In this document: positions 23,191-34,179 of the stretch, piece by piece | How positions within the stretch are numbered: the first letter of the stretch is position 1 | How the letters are laid out: every line of letters starts with the position of its first letter | From: Peromyscus leucopus | Taxonomy: Eukaryota > Chordata > Mammalia > Rodentia > Cricetidae | Reading direction: 5' to 3' | DNA length: 64,000 nt | NCBI RefSeq assembly: GCF_004664715.2 | Contig: NC_051079.1 | Span: 59,822,660-59,886,659 of the forward strand | Translations under genes and position numbers: made by a program | Notes under the pieces: generated by a model | What the model saw: the letters and a program-made list of their open reading frames with translations, nothing else | Told to the model about the DNA's origin: nothing | Databases searched by the model: none

Positions 23191-26185
23191 ACTTGACATA
23201 CTTTGCTGAATCTTTGCTATGCCATTATTCCCAGCTTCCTGCTCAGGGAACCTGGTCATATTTTTTAGTGTTCATAGAAGAGCTTTTGTCTATACACTCA
23301 GCCTAATATTATTGTGTCGTCCACACTTGATGTCTGTTAGCCATGCCAAAATGTTTACAGTCCCTTAATGAACTTTTGATTTTTCCAAAACTCGTTTCTC
23401 ATATAAGTACTGGTTGCTGTCTACTAGGAATGTTGGAATATCTTCATTCTTGTCCTCTTGACTGTCATAGACTCAGAACACCACAGGCATTCCTACCTTT
23501 TTGGTTCATTTCTACTTCTTGAATATATCTTGTGTACTTGTCTTTCTCTACTAGGAAAGATCTGAGAGTATCTATTTTCATGCAGAAGAGCTTACTTCTG
23601 AGTGGATTTTCAATAAGTGCATATTGAACAAATTCTTGGGATTGTGCCAAAGAATGTTCATAAAGGTAAATTTTTGGAGCGAGCTCATTAATCTAATCAA
23701 AATATTTTAAATTTTAGTACTCCTTAGAACAGAACAACATAACAGTGAACTCAATATTAGTATTTATTGTGACTAGTATTGTTGGTGGAATCTAGCTTAG
23801 AAATGTATTTTAATTAATCTGTATAGTATTAATTTATTTAATTAAAATGCATTTATAATAGTTATTCAAATTTGATTTCCAACTTATGATAAAAAGAAAG
23901 ACACAAGTAATCCTGGGCTCTATTTTCTTCATGACAAGCTTTGCATCTGCTTTTTCTCGATGGGACACGAGCTGTTTAGTTCAGCTCCTGCTATGCTCTT
24001 GATAACTGTGGGGCACGAGCAGTTATCTCTGTAACACCTAGTGTAGTGTGTGGCCATAGATGTTACGGTTGAGGCACTGAAAAGTGCAGAGATACCTGGG
24101 AGTCAGGCAAGAACTCTTGTGTCTTTGCATTTGGTTTACAATCAGCAAGTTCTCCAGCCTTATTTGGATCTACTGATTTTTTTCTATTAGTTCTTAAGAA
24201 TGAAATATTAGAAAATGGTTTAATTTAGTTTATTTTGGTCTCAATGTTATCTGATGATGGGTCCCACCAAGGAAAATTTCTAAACAAGATCAATGAAAAT
24301 TTTTACACTTGGATTATTTAACACAACTTGGTACCATGAAATAATTATTAGAAGAATGAGCCCTAATACTAAAAAGCTACATCAAATGTTATCTAAATGA
24401 CTTATCAACTAAAAATTCTAATGTTATAACTAAGAACTTTAAACATGGCCAAGAAATTCTAAGTTATATTCTTGGCTTGTCTTCATTTGAGTCACACAAC
24501 AGCTTAGCTTGCCTTTTATTAATAATAACAAACAACTTATAAGTTGTAACCTCAGCTAGAGGGCTGATTCTTTGTAGCATTAGCCATATCACAGAAACTC
24601 TACATAGTTCTAACTGCTCCTGACAGATGAGAAATAGGATAAGGTCTCTTTTTATCACAAAGATTATGAATGTCAGTCTGAGGTGCTCATGTTAGAATAG
24701 AATTTAAAGTCTCAAAAGGGACAGGAATAAGAAAATCACATTCTGTAACTGAATTACATTCCTTCCCATCACCTAAAGGACAGTGTAATACCAAGCTCCA
24801 ATAATACTCATTTGATTGACTCTGTCCAAACAGCCTTTTATTAGGCATGGGCAGCTTCTCTATGATGGATGACTATGGTTTATTGTGCAGATCTCAGCTG
24901 CAAATGCAGTTGGAAAACGTCCCTTCACTGGCAGAATTGTGATGAAGTTTTCTCCCTTCATTATTGCACAGTAAACTCATTAGAATAAAAAGAATGAAAG
25001 AGTGGATAGGGATTATAGATTCTTTGCTAACCTTATTGTGAGAGAATAATGCATTTAATTTTCCTTTGCGGGACCGGACCTGTCATGAACTTTTGTTTGC
25101 TCTTTCTTGCCCGAGTCCCTTGGGTGCTTAGAGCATTTCTTTCTGTACCTTTAAAGGGAAAGAAGGGCAGTAATCTAATCAGGCCCACCAGAAAATATCT
25201 CAGCACACACCAAGTTCCCCAAATGACTTTGTCAGGCTGAAGTGGATGAGAATGCTAGCATGCAAAAATTCAACAGGGATCTCTTTCTATGGGAAAGCAA
25301 TATTTGAAAGGAAATAATTGTGTACTGGATACATTTTATTGTATTGTGATAGTGGGAGTTCAAATAAAAATTTACTCCAGATTAAGATTATGGTACAAAT
25401 GAAATTAATGAAGAACAGGTCCATGACAGTATTTCATGGACCTTAAAGTCACAAAACTGAGAAAAAGATGATGAAAACACAGAAACAACAGTGCTCTTCA
25501 TGGATGATTCCACAGAGACATCTCTCAATACTTGGATCTCATTTGATGAGGGACTTCCTACCTGTCCTATTTTCTAACTCCTCAATCAGTAACATGCTGT
25601 AAAAATTGTTGATTCTTAAAATAAATGGACTCAAACAAATAAATTAAATCCTCTCATAGCTTCCAGCTAGTCTACAAGATAGTGATAAAGACCAGTAATT
25701 CTAAATCCTCAGTGGTCTTCATAGAAAATTAATCATAGGGATATATTATCGACTATTTTCTTATGTCCATACCCTTAGGGCAAAATTGAGAAAGATAAAT
25801 GTGTCCACAAATTTCCATTAAACCCCTATCAAGTGATCCCCAGGTGGCTGGGTGTGCAAGGTTTATCACAATAGTAATGTATTTCAAGTAGGTATCCATT
25901 GTGTGCTGAACTCATTTGTATTTCTAGAGCTTGTGATTTACACAGAGAACTTGCAGGAGAAGAACATTTTTGCATGCCCTCAATGAACATTATTGAAATT
26001 TTATTTGCCATAATTATGGTCACTTCTGATTGACACAAACATGCCCATGAATCAACAGTAATGACTTATTTCTCCATACAGCAATGCTGTTCAAAACTCA
26101 GAAAGTGTAAAATGAATAAGATGATGTTCTACTAACAGTGCTATTTAGAATACTGCTATTAGAGCACATGCTACTGTATTCTAAC
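23191..26185. other. Unannotated intergenic sequence, 3 kb
   Basis: No gene or named repeat recognised. GC and CpG content are low throughout except for a few CpGs near 23950-24070. Confidence 0.4.
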
Positions 26186-26215
26186 TTGTTGTTGTTGGAA
26201 AAACAACAACAACAA
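26186..26215. repeat. Perfect 12-bp inverted repeat with 6-nt loop
   Basis: Four TTG units, GAAAAA, then four CAA units. The hairpin is made of two complementary trinucleotide runs. It continues into imperfect CAA-rich DNA to about 26236. Confidence 0.9.
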
Positions 26216-26584
26216 CCAAACATCAACAACAAAAGACCCACAACCAATCAAAATGGTGAGGTTTCATTGTGCTAGGTATTTTCTGAGCACAATGGCTCCT
26301 TTTCAGTACACCTCTTAATCATCCAGGACACTGAACAAATGTGGCTACACTACTAAATGTCAGGCATAAAATTCACACCAATTGGCAAGTGAACTCCCCT
26401 TTACACAAACCTGCAATGAATGGATGTATAAGTACTGTAAATATAGGGCTCATTTATGAAAAATCTAAAAAAGAAGGCAGCACATCAGAATGCTGCCACG
26501 CTCCTATATCTATCCTGAAGATGAACAGTAAAAGGGGTGAGTATGGATGCTGTCTTAGGAGACAAGTTTAAAGTCATTAGTCTG

Positions 26585-28634
26585 ATCAACATAGGGGTTT
26601 TACTTGCTTCATTCCCAGCCCAGGGCAGTTTACCCCTCCTTAGGCAACCTGGTGGTCCCCAGCTCTCAGGAGGTCACCATATACATCATAACTTGATGTA
26701 GACACCTGGTTGGACACACTACATTTCAGAACTCTTGGATTCAAGTGATCCTCCTTTCTCAGCTTTCTGAGTTGTCAGAAGTAATTGGCAAGCAAGCTAC
26801 AATTGCATAACTACAGAGGTTAGGTAGAAAACAAGGGACTGAGTATAGAGGATATGTATCCCAAAGAAGGGGAAATAGAATAGATAGCAATAAATGGAGG
26901 AGGGAGTTACATTAGGAAAATCAAACATGGAGCGAGGGAAGAAGACAAAGGAGGGAATATAGGAAGGAACAGTTAAAACTAAGGGCCATTTGAGAGGTCA
27001 TTTGGGAACCTAATAAAGTAGACACTTCCTACAATATATGTATGTATGAAGGCAAGCTAAATGAAATTGTCAAATAATGGGGGAGACAGAGCCCCAAGTG
27101 GACATCTCCCATCATTAACTGAAGCTACTATTAATGGAAATGGGTTATATCTAATCAAGTTGTTGGTCAAAGAGGTCAATGGGAATCTAGAACAACCCAG
27201 GCTATTGCCAAGGCTATTGGTGGCTCTCCACAGAGTAAAGCCCATTGCTGAAGACAACACCCACATGATTCATTGAATATAAAGAAGTTGAACTTGTGCC
27301 TACCTAGAGCCTTCAACCCCTGTAGATTAGTATTCCTAGTACCTGGTACTCTGCATTCTACCAAAGGATAAAGGTAAATACCAACATAGTTACAAGCTCT
27401 TCAGTCCACAAGAATGACCTACCTGCAAGATAACTGGTGCATTAGTGGCACAAAGCTTGTGAGAGTAAGCAACCAATATTTGATTTGAGTTAAGATCTAC
27501 TCCATAAGATGGAACACATACCCAATGCTGCTTGTGTGGCCAAGAACCAAGGCTAGATAGGCCAGGGACAAAAGAGACAGCAAAATAGAACTGCTATACT
27601 AAAGGAACACAGCAATAAAATGATTCCTAATGATATTCTTCTATATTTATAGATCTTAGTTCTGCTCAGCCATCATCAGAGAAGATTCCTCCAGCAGCAG
27701 ATTGGAACAAAAACAGAGACCCACAGCCAGACAATATGCAGAGAATGTCAGACCTTGGAACATTGAGCCCTAAAAGAAATGTTGCCATCAAATCCCTCCC
27801 CTCAGGCTTCAGGGAACTCTGTGGAAGAGAAGGCAGAAAGAATATAGTAAGAGCCAGAGGGAATAGAGGACACCAAGGAACCAAGGCCTTCTCGATGCAG
27901 CAGGGCTGGTGCACAGAATTCACAGAGACTGAGGCAGCATGTACAGGGCCTCCCTAGGTCTGCACCAGATGAGGTCCTAGAGTTGAAAGGAGAAGTGAAC
28001 ACATACTCCCACCCCTAACCCAGAAACTATCTCCAACTGATAGGCACTTGCAAATGAAAAGTTAGTTTTCTCCAGGTGAGAACCAGTGGGAAACAGACCA
28101 ATCTTAAGAGTAGGCAGCATTCCTAGCAGTAGATGCCAACAGAAAATGAACTCAACAGCATCTTTGGAGGTTCTTTTTCATAATGTTAAGCCATGGCAGG
28201 TATTTTGTTGTTGTTGTTGTTTTTATTTTGTTTCGTTTTTTTTTTTTATTTTTCTTGTACCTTACACATGCTTTGCATATGTATATCACATAAATATATT
28301 ATGACTTCTGTTTGGGGGTTTTCATGGGATTCCTGAGAGTACAAACATGTGTATCTCAGCATCTATATGTGTTCCTTCTGCTTTTTCCTCGGCTCTTTAT
28401 CTTGTTTGGTTGTTTTTGTCATATTCTGATTAGTTTGTTTTGATTTATCTTATTTTATTTTATTCTATTATTATTCCTTAGATGCCTGTTGGTTTTCTAG
28501 CAAGAAACAGAAAGCTTGTTGATCCAGACGGGAGTGGAGACGAAGAAGAACTGGAAGAGGTGGGGGTAGGGGAAAACATCATCAATCTATTGTATGAAAA
28601 AAATTGATGTTAACAAAAGCAATATGAATAAATT
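26585..28634 (+). mobile_element. 5'-truncated Lx-like LINE-1, 3' UTR
   Basis: About 2 kb matching, in order, the 3' untranslated region of rodent Lx-type L1 as I know it: 'AATAATGGGGGAGACAGAGCCCCAA', 'GCCATCATCAGAGAAG', 'CCCACAGCCAGACAATATGCAGAGA', 'AATCCCTCCCCTCAGG', 'ACAGAGACTGAGGCAGCATG', 'TCTCAGCATCTATATGTG', and a terminal 'CTATTGTATGAAAAAAATTGATG'. No ORF2 sequence is seen. The insertion is bracketed by AAGTCATTAGTCTG (26571-26584) and AAGTGATTAGTCTG (28635-28648), a 13/14 TSD. A segment near 26735-26780 resembles an antisense 7SL-type SINE and appears to be part of the element. Frames within it are chance. Confidence 0.85.
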
Positions 28635-28648
28635 AAGTGATTAGTCTG

Positions 28649-28970
28649 TGGATTTCCCTGAACCTTTCATCCTTTGTATCTGGTCCAGATGAAAACGACA
28701 GGGAAGGGAGGGGTGTATGCTTCCCACTGCATCTTCCTGAGACTTGTGAACACAGCGGGAAACAGCCCAATCTGATATGTTCTGTCTTTTGTCTTTCACC
28801 CTTTTATCATATTCTCATTTCTTAAATCCAAGATTGCTTCTCCACCCCTGATGGTGCACGAGCCTCGAACCTGCTCTGTCTAAACTATATATTGTTCCTT
28901 CCTTTCAGGAACAATGGTGACACCTAAATTTTCCCCTTATTTCCTTATACTATTTATTCAACTGGCTGTG
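28649..28970. other. Unannotated sequence
   Basis: Nothing recognised. Confidence 0.4.
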
Positions 28971-29095
28971 AATTTATTAACTGAACAAATATTCACTGGT
29001 TAAATATTTATTGAGAGTATGCCAATGCAGAGATCATAGAAGTTCCTCTGTGGTCCTGCCCTATGTCACATCCCACAAAAATCTATTATCTAATG
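28971..29095 (+). mobile_element. Possible ancient mammalian repeat fragment
   Basis: 'ACAAATATTCACTGGTTAAATATTTATTGAGAGTATGCCAA' followed by 'GTGGTCCTGCCCT' and 'ATCTATTATCTAATGG' matches the order of the ancient repeat with the 'TATTTATTGAG...TGCCCTCATGGAGCTTACA' signature. Family not named. Confidence 0.4.
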
Positions 29096-29698
29096 GAATT
29101 CAGTCTGGATCAATGCTTCAATAGACCAAGATATCTTAAAATAACATGGAAATCTCCCCCACCTCCATCCAATGTGCACTTTTAACAGGAAGGAGACCAC
29201 AACATCCTATCCTTTCATCACAGACATGGAAATCCTGAGCAGAGAGGCAAGGCTGACAGTGCCTGTATTTTATGTGAAATAAATCTAGTGCTCATTGTAC
29301 TAAGTGATTGAACTAGAAGTAAGAAAATATGGTAGATTAAGCAATCAAGCATAATGCTTCGAACTAAGCAATATCTTACATGTTCCTAAACTCTGGGTAA
29401 TACAATCTCTGTCTAAGATCAATTTCTTTTACTTATATGAACTATCAATATGTAATCTTTGATCACTTATAGGAGTTTGTTTGTATTTTGTTCTACAGTC
29501 AGAGAAATCACAAGTGAGGGTTGATATGCTCTTCTAGAATATTAAGATAATGTGCTTACTTGGCTTTTCCTTGCATTTCTGGAAAGAACGTTGAAGAAAA
29601 GGTGTGCTAATTTTTGGTCTTACTTTCCTCTACCATCTGATTCCCATACTTGGTAGAAACAACAGGAAGCCAGTACAAATAGAGAAAATGCATTATTA
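29096..29698. other. Unannotated sequence
   Basis: No gene or repeat recognised before the left copy of the 17-bp direct repeat at 29699. Confidence 0.4.
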
Positions 29699-29743
29699 AT
29701 TTTGCTGGAAAATATCTCTCTCTGTCTCTGTTCTTCTGTTTCT

Positions 29744-29790
29744 CTGTGTGTGTATGTGTGTGTGCGCGCGCGCGTGTGCGTGCGTGCATA
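29744..29790. repeat. (TG)n(CG)n(TG)n alternating purine-pyrimidine tract
   Basis: Alternating purine-pyrimidine of about 46 bp with a core of CG dinucleotides, one of the few CpG clusters in the window. Such tracts can adopt Z-DNA under supercoiling; that is inference from composition. Confidence 0.9.
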
Positions 29791-29984
29791 ATATCTGGGT
29801 GTGGGTCTCTGCAAATGCATTTTCCTTATCCAAGAAATGAGTACTCGATAATTAGTTTGCTTGAACAAGGCCGAGGCAGACAGCAACATAAAACACTGCC
29901 TGCTTGGAAGGGGACAGACAAGACTGAGAGTTGGAGTGAGTTCATGTCCCAGGATATTTATTCACTGCATGGTATGAACCACGT

Positions 29985-30075
29985 CTGAACTCTGAGACTC
30001 AGTTACTGTCTTCTTTCATGAAAAAAAAAATGCAGATAATGGTTCTGACCTCAATCTCCCCTTAAAGTGTTGAGG
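29985..30075 (+). mobile_element. MIR-like fragment
   Basis: 'CTGAGACTCAGTTACTGTCTTCTTTCATG', an A run, 'TGCAGATAATGGTTCTGACCTC' and 'AGTGTTGAGGA' follow the 3' half of MIR. Confidence 0.5.
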
Positions 30076-30089
30076 AATCTAGGGAGATG

Positions 30090-30640
30090 ACAGAGACAGA
30101 AAGAGAGAGAGTCCTTGGAACACACATCTCCCCTCAGAATGCAAGGAACCCCACAGAAGAGGAGGAAGAAAGAGTATAAGAACCCTGAGGGGATGGAAGA
30201 CATGAGAACAGGCCCTCTGAATCAAGTGAGCAAGGCTCTTATGAATTCCCACAGACTGAAGCAGCAAGCAGAGAGCCTACGGGGTCTGTACCAGACCCTC
30301 TACACATATATTATAGCTTTCAGTTTAGTATTTCTATGGGACTCCTGAGTTTGTGAATGAGTGGGTCTCTGATTCTTGCACCTTTTCTTGGGGGCTCTTT
30401 TCCCTCTGTTGGTTTGCCTTGTCCAACTTGGATGTGATGGTTTTTGTCCTATCTTATTGTTTTTTATTTTGTCACATTTGGTTGTTATCTCTTAAAAGCC
30501 TGTTCTTTTCTAATGAGAGGCAGAAATGGAGTCGATCTGGAGAAGATGGGAGGTGGGAAAGAACTGGGAGGAGGAGAGGGAAGGGAAACTATAATCAAGA
30601 TATATTGTATAAGAAAAGAATCTATTTTCAATAAAAGGGG
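30090..30640 (+). mobile_element. L1 (Lx-like) 3' end with AATAAA
   Basis: It is homologous to the 3' parts of the L1 at 26585-28634: 'GTCCTTGGAACAC', 'CTCCCCTCAGAATGCAAGGAACCCC', 'AAGAACCCTGAGGGGATGGA', 'CACAGACTGAAGCAGCA', 'TAATGAGAGGCAGAAATGG', and the terminal 'ATATATTGTATAAG...CTATTTTCAATAAAAG' with a polyadenylation signal. A central part present in the other copy is missing. Confidence 0.82.
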
Positions 30641-30695
30641 AGAAAAGTCTAAATAAATATCTTTCAGACAAAGAAAAAAATTTTGCTGGAAAATA

Positions 30696-32011
30696 AAGGG
30701 AAAGTATTCAGCCAGTATACATGCCTCTTCAATTGATCCTTCCAGACTTCTTAGTTTCTGAAAAGTGGGAATTATGATTCCCTCTGAGTCAGTGATGTTT
30801 AGTCAAGACCGTAAGTAATTTACCTAAATGTGTCTGGTAATCCATTTACTGATAATACATTTCATAGCATTTTAGCAATGGACTTGTCTGCTGAGCTTAG
30901 AGGTGGAATGTACAACATGGTAAATGACTAAGGAAACCACTTGGAAACCTGAAGTGCTAAGCAAACACAGAGCACTGCTGTTATTAGACCCTCATTGTAG
31001 TTGGGTATGAAGAATACACATTTTATTTATCTTTCATTTTACATGGAGGATCAACTTCTAAAGAGTCATTTGTTTAAACGACCACACAAATGTTGCTTTC
31101 TGTGTGACTTCCGTACCTCAAATCCTGAATCTTCTGTTGGCTCTCAACAAAAAAAAAAAAGGAGATAAGGAGTGGATGAGGGAAATCCAGCTTCGACTTT
31201 GGGACCTAAATGTCCATGCAAAGTTGATGACTTCCTAAACCAAGGGACTTCTGGAACAATTGTAATACTTTTTACCACAATAAAAGGATGAGGAGGATCT
31301 TGCTTAATTTTAATGTTCTCAAATAGAGATGTGCAACCGTCACTGTAGAAAACATCCCAAGTTCTGCCTGGAAAGATGGAATGGGATTAGTATTAAAAAA
31401 TTCATAACCAATGCCATGCGACACACTGAGAAATATGGATTCCTATGGTAAATACCATTGGCCAGTTTAACACTTTGGAAGATCCTAGTTAGAATAAGGA
31501 AGGACTAAAATACCTTAGCCGTCCTAAATGCATGATAAGTATCCATACGTCTCTCCCTCCAGGGGCTTTTCTTATTTAAACTGTTGTTCCTAGAATGCCT
31601 GCCTCTCCTCTGAGGCTGCCCCACAACCTTCTCACTATTTCTGGCTCCATCTGTTCCTGCCTATCTCCAGCTGTTGTTCAGAGGAAAGGCCATGGTAATT
31701 ATCTGCTTAACAGATAATTTATCTTGCTGTGACCATCTTTGGACTGCCATTTTGTAGCGTGCCCCAGTGTGTCTTCATTCTTCCTCATGGCTGTGAACTA
31801 CCCTGAACCCTCCAACTCAATTAGACTCATGAAACTCATCTTTTCCTTTCCCTGCTCAGCCAACACTTTAGGAGTCCCAACCCCCACTGAAACTTATTCT
31901 GCTTACCATTCCAAAGAAACCAGAAATTTTTTGCTTCTTGATATTGAAAACTATACTAAAAACATGAGCAATACTGATTTCATTGCGAATAGCTATGCAT
32001 TGATAATACAC
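30696..32011. other. Unannotated sequence
   Basis: No repeat recognised with confidence. A poly-A run sits at about 31149. The frame at 31739-32041 runs into the LTR and is not credible. Confidence 0.4.
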
Positions 32012-32496
32012 TATAGCAGGAATCTTAAAAAGTCTTATTAATAAAAACAAACCTGGAGCCAAGTATTGGGGGTCAATGCTAGAAGATCAGAGAAGCAGAA
32101 CAAGCCCCAGATATCTCACCTTGCCAATTCCTCAGCTGATCCTGTTTCCTCAGACTGGAAGCCTCTGAGTCCTCATCCAAATGGCTCTCAGCTGAACTGT
32201 TACTCAGAAGCCTAAAAGATTAACCAGGATCTAGTTCCTGGTTTTCACACCTCATATACCTTTCTGCTTTCTGCCATCACTTTCTGGGATTAAAGGCGTG
32301 AGTGACCATGCCTGGCTGTTTTCAGTGTGGCCTTAAACTCACAGAGATCCGGATGGATCTCTGCCTCCCAAGGGATAGGATTAAAGGCGTGTATGCCACC
32401 ATTTTCTGGCCTCTATGCCTAGTGGCTGTTCTGTTCTCTGACCCCAGATACGTTTATTAGGGTGCACAATATTTGGGGAAACACAATATCACCACA
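32012..32496 (-). mobile_element. Solo ERVK-like LTR, antisense, with 6-bp TSD (ATACAC)
   Basis: On the minus strand it starts TGTGGTGATATTGTG and ends near CCTGCTATA. It is flanked by exact ATACAC at 32006-32011 and 32497-32502. It has an early 'AATAAACGTATCTGGGGTCAGAG' block and a late 'TTTTTATTAATAAGACTTTTTAAGATTCC' block, placing it in the same superfamily as the LTR at 12930-13398. Two B1-like heads in LTR orientation lie around 32280-32320 and 32375-32410. Confidence 0.92.
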
Positions 32497-32502
32497 ATAC
32501 AC

Positions 32503-32699
32503 AGCAAAAGAAGTGGATTAGTAGTCTTTGATCATGCAAGTTAAAGATTCCAGTCATACTAGACAAGTCCTTTCGATGTGCAGAACATCCATGTATCTAT
32601 CCATCTGTAAAATGGGAAACTTAGTCATCACCTCCAAGCTTTTTCTAAGGGAAGATACAGTAACAGAAAGAAAAGACCAGCCCTCATGTTCATGTGCAC
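32503..32699. other. Unannotated sequence
   Basis: A 'CATCTGTAAAATGGGAAACTTAG' string at about 32602 is MIR-like, but too short to call. Confidence 0.35.
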
Positions 32700-32805
32700 A
32701 GGAAGCACCAAAGAATCTTATTAAAATGCAGACTGCGACTCATTGTTCTGAAGTGGATCTGCAGACTGTCAGACTGCCTCCGTAACAAGCTCCCAGACAA
32801 AGACA
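32700..32805 (+). mobile_element. MER5-like (hAT-Charlie) fragment
   Basis: 'GAAGCACCAAAGAATCTTATTAAAATGCAGACTGCGACTCA' and 'TAACAAGCTCCCAGA' match, in order, the central and 3' parts of MER5A, an ancient non-autonomous DNA transposon. Termini are not preserved. Confidence 0.6.
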
Positions 32806-33028
32806 ATCCTAGGAGCTATGGACAGCACACTGAGTAGCAAGCATAGAAAGCATGATGTAGAATGCGTGCCACAAAGGTCTTCTTGTCGCCTAGAGCCCGG
32901 AAGGATTACTACACTTCAGTGTTCATTACTAATGTGTGTTGCAAATGGTAAGTTGTCAATCAGATCTTTGAGTTGAAAAATGAGTATGTGAACCAGTTTT
33001 CCAGACATACTTTAAAAGTATTCATAGT

Positions 33029-33230
33029 GGGGCTGGCTGGATGACTCAGGAGGCAGAGGTGCTTGCCACCAAACCTGACCACCTAAATTCAATACCGGGA
33101 ACCAACATTATGGAGGGAGAGAACTGACTCCCACAAATTGTTCTCTGACCTATACGTCTACTGGTGTGTTGGGACACTTGTGTGTTCACATCCATACTTG
33201 AGCACACACAAAGTAAATAAGTAAATGTAA
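33029..33230 (+). mobile_element. B3 SINE
   Basis: 'GGGGCTGGCTGGATGACTCAGGAGGC', 'GAGGTGCTTGCCACCAAACCTGACCACCTAAATTC', 'GGAGGGAGAGAACTGACTCCCACAAATTGTTCTCTGACC' and a CACACA plus AAATAA tail follow the B3 order. Possible short duplications of 'TATTCA' lie on both sides. Confidence 0.88.
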
Positions 33231-33940
33231 GAGAAAATATTCACATGTATTACTTGGATATTTCCACTAGCCTTCTCTTCTCCTCTTTGTCTAGATAGGC
33301 TCTGTCCCATTCCCACCAGCATGGAAAGAACAGTCTACATTTTCACGTTCCTTGGACAAGGCCCTCTGAGTGTCTAAGAGAGAATCAGAGACTGCACTCA
33401 CACTGTGATCTGAGGGCCCTGTGTGATAGATGTCTGCATTCCATGCAGAGGTCTGGGCCAAATATAAGGAAAGGGAAACCAGAAAGCTGTTGGATGGGGA
33501 CGGGACTTCCTTCAGGACATGCTAGCTTGGCTGGGCATTCTTGGTCCTATTGGCAAAAGGTAATACATTCTATTGGAGTGAGATTCCCTCCTTAGCAGAT
33601 GCTGCTTCACTCGCAGATGGCTTATTCCAACAGAAAGCATAAGAGTGATCAACCCAGAGTCTATAATGGAGCTCTCTGCCCCAGTACAGGGCAGCGAGAG
33701 TGATGCTCCTTTTAGCGAACATGCCCAGGGAGGCCTGAAGAAACCTGGCGGTAGAAATAGCAAGTATCAATCTCAAGGGCTAGCAGCCATGCAGGTGGCC
33801 CAGGGGAAGGGCAGGAAGGTGGATTGCTATCGCCTTGGTGATAAATGAAACAGGCAGCTCAGCTCTCTAAGAAAGCAATGAAAGAGTGTCAGAGCTGGGT
33901 AAGCAGCTGAGCAGTCCTGAGTAGTGACAAAGCTGTAGGA

Positions 33941-33943
<3 letters not shown>
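33231..33943. other. Unannotated sequence of higher GC content
   Basis: About 33300-33850 is richer in G and C than most of the window and has open frames on both strands, but none is recognisable and none has splice or start context I can support. Confidence 0.4.

Positions 33944-33984
<41 letters not shown>
33944..33984. repeat. (GT)n microsatellite
   Basis: About 40 bp of uninterrupted GT. Confidence 0.96.
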
Positions 33985-33985
<1 letters not shown>

Positions 33986-34110
33986 TCTCATCCAACACCT
34001 GGAGCTGTAAAGAAGCCTCTCTACCCGTGAGACCCACAAAAAGGGTGCTTTAAAACAGAAAAGTGCCAAGTGGGGGTGGAAGGAATGCTGTAGAAGGATG
34101 ACAAGTCTAT

Positions 34111-34114
<4 letters not shown>

Positions 34115-34177
<63 letters not shown>
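34115..34177. repeat. (AG)n microsatellite
   Basis: 63 bp of uninterrupted AG, only 130 bp from the GT array. Confidence 0.97.

Positions 34178-34179
<2 letters not shown>

Larger units (their letters stand above)
29716..30678 (+). mobile_element. Composite insertion: unknown 5' segment plus L1 3' end, 17-bp TSD
   Basis: AATTTTGCTGGAAAATA occurs at 29699-29715 and 30679-30695, the second copy directly after an A-rich tail. The bracketed 963 bp consists of a TG/CG tract, about 300 bp including a MIR-like piece, and then an L1 3' UTR. The geometry is that of one target-primed insertion, but the left third is not L1. Confidence 0.6.

Noticed and set aside
26735..26780. Separate antisense SINE insertion
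   Set aside because: It lies inside the TSD-bounded L1 and looks like the 7SL-like piece I associate with that L1 3' UTR, so I did not list it separately.
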